From Cryphonectria parasitica EP155 (Eukaryota > Ascomycota > Sordariomycetes > Diaporthales > Cryphonectriaceae): a DNA stretch of 64,000 bases. Location: NCBI RefSeq assembly GCF_011745365.1, contig NW_024468909.1, positions 5,952,001-6,016,000 on the forward strand, written 5' to 3'. The translations under genes and the position numbers were made by a program. The notes beneath the pieces are model-generated. The model did no database searches, was not told the origin of the DNA, and was given only the letters and a program-made list of their open reading frames with translations. This document shows positions 55,755-64,000 of this stretch, one piece after another (position 1 is the stretch's first letter; each line of letters starts with the position of its first letter).

Positions 55755-58700
55755 CCACAGTAGAAGGGTGCGGGAGTTGCACGAGGCCAGTCAAAAGTTC
55801 AGACGAAAGAACGAGATCTGCTGTGGACCCCTGGGAGGACTGTACTAGTCTAAAGTCCCAAAGCTCCACCATGCCCAAGGGTCACGTCGCAGTGAAGCAA
55901 GGACAATGGGGAAGCCACTCGCAAGACAAAAACATGTGTTGGCACTGTGCCACAGCGTACTGACGGCCTCGAGCCGAGATCTTTGCTGAAGGCTCCTGAA
56001 GCCCGAATCTCTCCGCGAATATCACCGCGAACAGAAGTCTGTCTCTGTCTTCTTCTTCTTCTTCTTCTTGTTGGTCCCGTACGGAGAGCGAGACAGCACA
56101 TCTTGTCGCTGGTGGCTGCCGCACATGCCCGCGGAACGCTTGTGTAAAATGAACTCGACGGTTCAACTCTGATAAGCAACAGCAGAGTCAAGCTTCGTTG
56201 CGTCCTAATCGTCATGCTAGGTAATCCCTTGAGCCCATGGATTCCTTCAGGATGGCTGTTGCGACGGTATGCGGTTCCCCAAGCGACCTGAATAATGGGA
56301 AAGCTACCCGTACGGCCAAAGGGCGATGAGGGAGGGCAAGAAGAAAAAAGAAGAAAACAAGCGGATAGGATCCACTCCGGCTTCTCGAGTGACCACGAGA
56401 GAGGAACTAGGTTGCCCAATCTGTTGAGTCCCAGAATGTTTATGATCAAGTGGCACGCATTCAACTCGCACAGCAGATTGACGCTGGGGTCGTCATACAA
56501 AGAGAGTTGTTCCAATCTTGGTAGCCACCGAAGTCAGTCCGCTGTAGACCAGCGTACTATTATGTATGACATTTCCTTTCTGGCGCTGGACAAGCGAATG
56601 CCGCACTGGAAACCTGCTCATGCTGACCTGAAGTGTCTGACATCCCTTCCCGGCAGTCGAGGCTCGTCATGAGTTGAGCCGTTGTTGACAAGCTTGGAAA
56701 CTAGTATTGTGAACCGTCAGACGAGACCGCGGCGCAAAGGCAAATTGTCAAAAGTGGCCGTTGACGAGGCATCTGTGCACAAGTCACACAACCATCGCAA
56801 GTCAGTGCAAGCACAACACAACGCTGCTGGGGTGGCATTGTTGTAACAGTGTCAGAGATGACGGTTCCTGAAGTATGCACTGTGACATGGGCCGCGTTCC
56901 TCCAGAAGCCACTTCCAAGAGGTCACCGTCTCCCCCCTTTTCGGTTCCCCCTTCATGGAGCTCCTAGTCCCACGCTTTGCGCAAGGCATCTGGGCCGGAG
57001 ACAGGTACATCCTGCTGTACCACGGCATGTGGTACACACACATCTCATGTAGCGCAAGAAGAAAAGGTTTTTGCCGCTGGTTTCCTTCACAGACCTGAGG
57101 AGGGTAGAGGATGGCGTGAGGCCAGCCTGATTGTTGCAGCAGTCAATCAACTCTTGCCTTGATGGCGCGATTCTCGAAGGGTTTCCAAACTCTCCAGAGG
57201 GGCTCGGCGCCTCACCCAGCTTGTCAGTCGGTCTCATGACCCTTCAGCTTCTGCGGCCTCCTGCGGCGTAGCGGAGCCCAGGTGATGCGACTAGCGGGGA
57301 ACGTTCGCGCGGGCGGTGACGCGCGTGTCTCGGTCCCTGGAAACTTGTAACCATCGTCGCGCCCGCAGGCGACAGGTGGAGAGACAATATCGCGCAGCGG
57401 CACAATCATGACGAGCCAGGCTATTGCTCTCTACCAACTGCCTGTGCCCTGGATCTCTCAATGCAGCTTGGTTTTGCCGTTGCCAGAAACGCAAGAGCAG
57501 TAGCCGATTGCCATGGTATGATGACGGCACGGTGCTTTGGATGCTTTGGTGATCGTCTAACACAGTGCTGGCGATTTAGTGTGGAGAGTGGACGGTGCAA
57601 AGAGTCGAGAGGGCAGACTGTAACCCCACACCATGTCGACCACCCCCCCCCCCCAATCTCTCCGTTCTAAAGCCAACAGTGATTCGTGTCTTCTGAAAGT
57701 GTGTTTATCCGTCCGTTACCCACAATAACCTTCGCATACTTGGCGGTTGCTCGTTGTTTCGTGCTTCAAACCACCCCTCGCGAGTAATGCGAAGCACAGC
57801 CTCAAGGATACCGACGTCGTCCAGCATGATTTTCACATTGAACGATGGGTCGGTGATTGATCATGGCGTCAAAGAGGGAGGACGTGGCACTTTGTACCGC
57901 GAGCTGTTCGTTTCCAGGGTAGGCAAAACTAAACTTTTTGGTACGTAGCAGGATCTGGCCGGAGCTGTTTGTACGGGGATAGCCACTGCTGGTCGTCACG
58001 ACTCACGACCTGTCGAACAAAAGACAGCCCAGAACGAACGGGCTGAACCCAGCCGCACTGGCTGCGGGGACTAGTAGAGCTCCTGGGCGGGCGGACCAAT
58101 GGGCTAGTGAGTTCAGCGAGGAACAGAAACGATCCTCCGTGGATCAGCGCAACAGGCCGCCTGCTTGCCCTGGACGGCGTAGCGTCTAGTGCGGGCGGCC
58201 AGTCTTTTTTAGGAAAAAACGGTCCCCTGACGCTAATGCAGGTACGGGGACTGTCTGCATGGAGACGTTGTAGTTGTAGTGGTGGTGAAGAAGGGAGAGG
58301 AAAGCTTTCATGGTGTGGTGGTCCTCCCGATCGGTGGTGTAGGCGTCCTGTTGGGCATGTTGAGAGGCGGCCGACAGCTGACTGTGCTCTCTGTACAGTG
58401 TGTAACCATGTGCTCCTTCGGTCCTCGAGAGATTCTGCACAGCAGCCACCGACCCGTGCGGTCACCCATCACTGATCGTCAGTCATGCCACGTTGGGAAA
58501 AGGCATCTCGCGCTGTGTGGGCGAGGATCATTCAGGAGTTCCGAGGATGCCGGTTATTTTTCAAGGTTCACGGTTACAAGGCAAGCTGCAGCCCATGATG
58601 GGCCAGACCAGACCAGCTTTGCATAAACTCTGCTGCAGTAGTGTTGGGGGCGTGTGTATCTGCTGGTGCCTGGCTAGCCACAGCTTGTCCTCGGTGTTGG

Positions 58701-58796
58701 TGGGGAGAGGAAGGGGGTAGGTCTGGGGACTTTTCATCTGATGTGGACAGATGGAGCCAAGCCTCGCACGTCTGCCCCCCCACAGAGCTCTACCCT

Positions 58797-58830
58797 CTCC
58801 TCTCCTCTCCTCTCCTCTCCTCTCTCCTCT
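58797..58830 (+). repeat. CTCTC pentanucleotide microsatellite
   Basis: About six tandem TCTCC/CTCTC units, continuing into an imperfect CT run to about 58842. Confidence 0.8.
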
Positions 58831-59600
58831 CTCTCTCACCCTCTTTCTCGTGACTTCACCTGGTCAGCTTCGGCCTGCGAGGTTGGTTCATAGGCGGTCC
58901 CATTGTGGTGGAACTCCTGTGAGACCTAGGACCATACTAGTAAAGCATTGTAATGCAACTCCTGGATCCCGTGCCTTGGCCAGTGAATATGTACTCTATA
59001 GTACTATGTACAAGTCATAGTGCATAGTACGAGAGTGAGAGTGGGTACAGAAAAAGAGGCGAGCGGATTGGGATGTGGGATGTGGGATGTGGAGGGCAAG
59101 ACGGTGGAAAGTTTCGGAGTGACTGTGACTCTAGATGGATGGAATATGAGAGAGGGAGGTGAGGAATCAGAAGAGACACAGAGGTGGGACAAAAATGTGT
59201 GAGAGAAAGAAAAATGAAGAAAAAAAGGACTGTGCTGACGCTGCTGCTGTAGGGGGGGCGAGGGGGTCAGGGCAGGAACAGGGGAGAGGATGGTGAGTCC
59301 AGGTACCCGTTCATGCCCCGTTTTGCGCCGTGGACCCAACCGCCCTTGCCCCTACCCTTGCCCTTGACCGTCCCTGTCGTGCCCTGTTCCTGTCCACACC
59401 AGACCCACCTCTTTCTGTGGCCCCCCTTCGAGGGCGCACGATGAGGCCAATCGCAGCTGTGAATGGCGACAAGGGGGCTAAACCCCACCTACTGGGGCTT
59501 CCTGGTCTATTCCCTTTTCTCTCCTCGGGCCAGTGTTCCTAGAGTCCCTTTCCCGAACGAACTCACCTTTTCCCCTGTCGTCTGCGCTTGCCTCTCCTCC

Positions 59601-60560
59601 TGCTCTACTGGTCTGTCCTTTTTTTTTTTTTTTTTTTTTTTTCTTCCCTCCCTCCTGCCCGCCCCCTTCCCTTCCCTTCCCCCTTTTTCCCTCTCTCTTT
59701 CTCTCCTGTCCATCGTGATCCTTCACCGTCAATCTACAACCACTCTGTCGCTGAATTCGACATTTTCTCTTCCCTCTCTTCCTCTCCTTTTTTTTCTTTC
59801 TCCTCCCCCGCTTCTTCTATGTTCTAACCACAGTCATTCCCTAAAAGCCCCATTTTGCTGTTCTCGGATCACCCCGTTCAATCCTTCCGGGCGTATCCAT
59901 TTACATTCATTCGGTTGTCGCGAAGATCCCACATCGCCTTGGCTTGCTAGCAGTAGTACCCTGATCTCGCCACCTTTCTTCCTTGACTGGACTTGAACTT
60001 TCTTTTGGCGGCGACTTGTTAAGAGAGAACGATCCGTATCCGCCTCGCTTCAGCAAGCACGAGCCTCTTCCACAGCTCTAGCACCGGACATCGGCATCAT
60101 ATCGAACCACCCTGCCCGCCTTTTCAATCCAATCCACAGTTACTTACCCTCACCTTGCCTGTCTGCTCGTGTGCTGGCTTGTCTTCATTTTCACCTTGTC
60201 CAGTCTTGTCTCAGCAGCAATACATTGAGGACGACACTCCCTATCTTGGGCTTCAACTGCTTCACCACCACACTCATTCAAATACACACCCCAGTTACTG
60301 GCTCTCGAGCTACCACGATCGGACGACGATACCGACGATCCCACATCTTTTCAGACGAGCTAGTATACCCCCTTTCGGCGGTCTGCTCATCGAATCAAGC
60401 CGCAGTTTACACCATTGCGCGCATCCTAGAGGAGGAAGAACATAAACCCGATTTCGTTTGTACAGAAAAGAAAGAGAAAGAAAGGAACTATCACACTTGG
60501 CCTATTCGAATAAGCCTTGGCTGCCATTAATACACGAGCTTTCAGCATACGTAGCCCGAA
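59601..60560 (+). promoter_or_regulatory. Pyrimidine-rich leader of the homeobox gene, almost free of ATG
   Basis: Begins with a 24-base T-run (about 59619-59642) and stays C/T-rich. The only ATG seen between about 59800 and the start codon is at 59819, a two-codon uORF (Met-Phe-stop); the next about 735 bases have none, until the ATG at 60561. This suggests a long 5' UTR (inference). ORFs that open here use non-ATG codons and are not called. Confidence 0.55.
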
Positions 60561-62577
60561 ATGGCCACAATGATGGAAGACCAGGGCATGACGTGCCCGA
60601 CGAGCGCTGTCTCGATATCTCACTCTGACGATGCCAGCTCGCCCACCAACACAGGAACCCCCATATCGGGCGGCCACCCTGTTGGCATCCAGACTCCCTC
60701 ATCTGCCACATCTGCTTCTCACAACCCAAACTCCGTCTCAAAACGGCCCCCAAGGAAGAGCACCTTGACCCAGCAGCAAAAGAACCAGAAGAGACAGCGC
60801 GCAACACAAGATCAGCTGACGACCCTGGAAATGGAGTTCAACAAGAACCCTACTCCTACGGCAAACGTGCGAGAGCGGATCGCGGACGAGATCAACATGA
60901 CCGAGCGGTCGGTTCAGATCTGGTTCCAAAACAGGTATGTGTATCTGGACTTTTTTCCAACCCGTGACCCCCTTGCCCAGCAGAGGGCTGACAGCATTGT
61001 GCAGGCGTGCCAAGATCAAGGCGCTGGCGAAGAAGAGCTTGGAGACCGGCGAGGATTTCGATGCGATACCCGAGTCCATGCGGACCTACCTGGCTATGCA
61101 GGCCATGGAGTCTGGCAAGGGTCTTGGCGCCGGTTTCCTCGGCCGTGGCCTCATGCCTTACGGTCCTAGCAGCATCCCCTTCGGCGGAGAGCAGAACGGC
61201 CAGGGCAAAGTTTGTAAGTTGCGGAATCCCAGGTATCCCGTCCGAGTTTGCTGCCGCCGCCGATGGTTTCTGACTATAGAATCAACAGTAATCCATCACT
61301 TGACCTGCCGTTCTCTCAGCATTGGCAAGTGGACGCGTGTGGGCCAAAACACCATGGACCTGATCATTTTCTACTCGCCTGACAAATGTACCATGACCTA
61401 CTACATCAACAACGAGCAGGCTGGCTACAAGATCGAGTACCCCTTCGCGTCCATCAAGTCAATCTTCCTCGAGAACAATGATGGCGACCCGAACAAGCTC
61501 GGTGGCATTGTCATCGAGCTGAACAGGCCCCCTAACTTCTTCATGGACTCGTCACCGCAGACCAACGGCTTCTTCCAATGTGGAGATTTCACCGAGGATC
61601 AGCAGGCGTCACAGTGCCTTGTCCACCATCTCGGCGGCAACCCTAAGGTCCTCAGCGGTCAGCTGGCCAAGCTTGTGTCGCTGGAGGCCTTTATGAACCG
61701 TCACTCGACTAACCCCTACGAGGCTATGCATGCGATCTCCATCTCGGCTCCTGTCTCGCCTACGAACCGGCCGTCCTCGCAGCCCAGCTTTGGTGCCCCT
61801 CATGTGGGCATGTACCAGGAGACACAGTGGGGTGCTCCTCCGTCGCTGCATCCTGGGATGCCTCGCGGCCACAAACGCCAGCGCAGCAGGTCGGTCCCCA
61901 TGCCTGTTGACTTTGCCATGCTGCAGGCACCCATGCCGTCGTTCTTCATCCAGCACCCTGGTGAGAGCCAGCCGCAACCCCACAGCCCAAGCATCTTCGC
62001 TCCTGTTCCTCAGCAGCCGAGCGGCTTGGGACCCAACCTGCGTATTGACACACAAGCCGGGTTTGGGCTGGACATGCGCCAATACCCAATGTCGGCAACC
62101 ACTGCGCCCTCTCCATCAGACTACTCAAGCCCCAACTACTTCACCCAGGGCCCCGATAGCACGCCGATGCCCGCCTCGAGTTACAACACCCCCTACAGCG
62201 GCGCTTTCTTGTCGCCGATGGTCCACCCGTCGCCTCTCGTGCCTCAGTCTGTGTCTCCGCTCTCGTTCACCAGCCACGGTCACGGAGACCCGGCCATCGT
62301 CGACCAGTCACCACCTCTGTCCATGGTTGGTCGGCCATCGTCGGCAGATCTGTACCCGGTCCACGAGTCTGCTGTTTCTGACGACGGGACGAGTCTGAAC
62401 GAGATGTACTCGAAGCACACCATCAACCTTCCTATGCACCCGCCTCATTCACCGTTCGGCGAGACAACACAAGCGGACCTGGACATGAACCAGCTCGTGT
62501 CATTTGACCCGGCTGACTCTGCAAGCCTCTCACCGGAGGCTATGCCACATCATGGCATACCCGTCACGGAGTCATGA
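60561..62577 (+). CDS. Homeobox transcription factor (Htf1/PAH1-like)
   Basis: Nuclear DNA-binding regulator; close relatives in filamentous fungi control conidiation (Htf1 of Magnaporthe and Fusarium, PAH1-type factors). Exons 60561-60934, 61005-61213 and 61289-62577 give 623 residues. The homeodomain (about 70-130) has KRQRATQDQLTTLEMEF and the recognition helix SVQIWFQNRRAKIK, interrupted by the first intron between Asn-Arg codons. Two conserved regions follow: IPESMRTYLAMQAMESGKGLG, and a C-terminal block (about 195-310) with IHHLTCRSLSIGKWTRVGQN and TYYINNEQAGYKIEYPFASIKSIFLE. The remainder is Pro/Ser/Gln-rich. The second intron acceptor at 61287-61288 is chosen because it restores the IHHLTCRSLSIG block in frame. 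The exact orthologue is not certain. Confidence 0.92.
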
Positions 62578-64000
62578 TTGATGAATCTCGATCCAGGGCC
62601 CCATCCACTCAGGACACGGATCGAGGTCCAGGCTGCTTGAAAAACGTCGTATATACCCGGGCATTTGTGTTTTGACCGAGCGCAAAGGGGGAAGCAGGCG
62701 CCGTCTTAGGGAGTGGGATCGGCGTTTGGGGAAAGTTATACCAGGTGGTCATCTATGCTCGGATCTTTTTTTTATTTTTTATTATCTGCCCGCTGCGTCG
62801 CACGTCGATCATAGCAGTCCTTTTCCTTTTTCATCTGCACCAACCGATCGCATTTATTCGTTTCTGCGCTTCTATCCGTCGCTTGTGATCGTCATCAGCC
62901 ACGATCAATACCTCTTGTTCGCTTTCAGATCTGCTGAGAATTGTGGTTCTGGCACAGCGAAGCGACGGTGCTCTCTTTTCTCCTCTTTGCGACTGCCATT
63001 TGCGTCTTGTGTGTCTTTCCGCATCGCATCGACCTTGGCTCATTATCATGAGTTACCTGGGCACCTAATAGCTATTGTCGTCGGGTACTACCAGTGTTGG
63101 ATATCAGACGTCGCGACGCCTCGAAGAGGGAGGCTTGGAATCTCTGTTTGGCGCACATTCGGCAACGGGAGCTAGTTTATCTATTTGAAGGATCTTGAGG
63201 AAATGCCCAGGCGGCTAATACTTATTGCGGACGGACGAAAGGATACTACGACCAAAGTATCGTTTCCGAAGGATTTCTCCGCACTTCTCATCATACCTTC
63301 TTGTTCTTCTTCTCGGGAGCCGCCGAATAATCTCTGGGAGATGGGATTGGAGACCTTTTTTTTTTCTTCTTCGCCCCAAGTTTTCGATCATGTCGCTCAT
63401 GCCTAGCCGCGTGTGCTGTCTCCTGGTTTCTCTCGAAAGAGAGGTAGCAAGAAACAAGGCGTGATCTCAAACTGCAGTATAGTTACTCTCAGGCAACAGG
63501 GTAGGGGCACATGGCCAAGGCGTTCTTGGCTGGAATGGAAACGTTATTTGGAAATCGTCTCCTTGAGCGCAAATTTACTACCTGAAATATCTTGCACGAT
63601 GCTCTTTCGCAGTGACTGTCCTCCTGAGAACCTGTCATGAACGTTTTCGAAGACCTCGTATTATTCACAGCAACCTCACACCTACTGTCAGGGAAGGACG
63701 TGTAGCGCTGTCGTAGTCCAAGGTACTTGAGCCATGTAAGCCACATTTTCGTGTCAGCTAGTAATGCAGTACCATGGTAGTCAAAAATCGAATGCTTATG
63801 TGTGTTATAAAAAGCTGCACCAGGCCAAGGCTGTGTGAGAGTGTTGTGTTGGCTGGGACAAGGCGGAGCCTGAGACATTCCCTCAGCACAGGGATTACAC
63901 TGTGATCCCTCCTTTTTGTTCTCCCCCTTCTTCTTCCTCATCCTTCTAGAAAGGCAACAAAAGAGAGGAAGAAAACCCAGCGCGCCAAGCCTCGTTCACC
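62578..64000. other. Downstream region of the homeobox gene
   Basis: Probably a long 3' UTR followed by intergenic DNA. T-rich tracts near 62766-62785 and 63356-63366. One TACCATRGTA copy. No further gene is recognised before the window ends. Confidence 0.5.
63770..63779. repeat. TACCATRGTA motif, copy 6 (perfect palindrome)
   Basis: TACCATGGTA palindrome, preceded by GCAG, about 1.2 kb downstream of the homeobox stop codon. Confidence 0.6.

Larger units (their letters stand above)
52441..59600. other. About 7 kb with no recognisable gene
   Basis: Starts after the Dsl1-like gene. ORFs on both strands up to about 220 codons have no domain, low and erratic composition and no consistent splice pattern, so none is called. 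Simple sequence is frequent: C-runs near 52809-52821, 53999-54009 and 57645-57655, a G-run near 54409-54420, a CTT run near 56050, and a CTCTC pentanucleotide run near 58797-58830. One TACCATRGTA copy lies at 55745. The long spacing before a developmental regulator suggests a large promoter or non-coding transcripts (inference). Confidence 0.55.

Noticed and set aside
55850..56515. 221-codon minus-strand ORF in the gene-free stretch
   Set aside because: No domain, an Arg run from a CTT repeat and a composition typical of random frames.
57929..58465. 178-codon minus-strand ORF
   Set aside because: High Arg/Ser/Pro content, no motif, and overlapping ORFs of the same quality on the other strand.
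60155..60530. Plus-strand ORFs in the homeobox leader
   Set aside because: They open with non-ATG codons and have no conserved content; they are 5' UTR frames.

Overview
This is nuclear DNA from a filamentous ascomycete, most probably a Sordariomycete. The evidence is GC-rich coding sequence broken by short GT-AG introns (about 50-150 bases, many with a CTAA-type branch point), no operons, genes on both strands with UTRs rich in microsatellites, and typical families: a SepA/Bni1 formin, an Ala/Gly-rich GPI-type wall protein, a HET-domain protein, a fused PabA-PabB protein and an Htf1-like homeobox factor. Seventeen protein genes are supported, plus one doubtful small ORF. Exon structures were rebuilt by eye from splice sites and from continuity of protein family motifs. 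No tRNA, rRNA, CRISPR array or intact transposon was seen.

Layout. Bases 1-10 kb: the 3' part of a formin gene (5' end outside the window), a secreted Ala/Gly-rich GPI-type protein and a small hypothetical protein. 10-20.5 kb: a metallophosphoesterase divergent from a DUF2264 protein, then a sugar/quinate-type MFS transporter cut into about 17 exons, convergent with phosphoserine aminotransferase. 21.8-30.2 kb: a doubtful small ORF, a short-chain-dehydrogenase-like protein that has lost its nucleotide-binding glycines and catalytic lysine, and the TRAPPII subunit Trs120. 30.9-38.7 kb: a protein with a Cys-rich N-terminus and a C-terminal Myb/SANT-like helix bundle, aminodeoxychorismate synthase, and a HET-domain protein. 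39.4-43.4 kb: Vps55 divergent from proteasome subunit alpha-1 (Pre5), then a LOG-type phosphoribohydrolase. 44-52.5 kb: an M16 metallopeptidase with a GC-AG intron, divergent from a Dsl1/ZW10-like tether carrying acidic Trp motifs. 52.5-60.5 kb: about 8 kb without a recognisable gene, ending in a pyrimidine-rich leader almost free of ATG, followed by a homeobox transcription factor.

The genes do not form an evident pathway cluster. Three belong to membrane traffic (Trs120, Vps55, Dsl1/ZW10-like), two to primary metabolism (phosphoserine aminotransferase, ADC synthase), and the DUF2264 protein and its neighbouring transporter could form a small sugar-use pair. The most unusual non-coding signal is a 10-bp near-palindrome, TACCATRGTA, found six times, always between genes. 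No convincing new multi-gene system was found.
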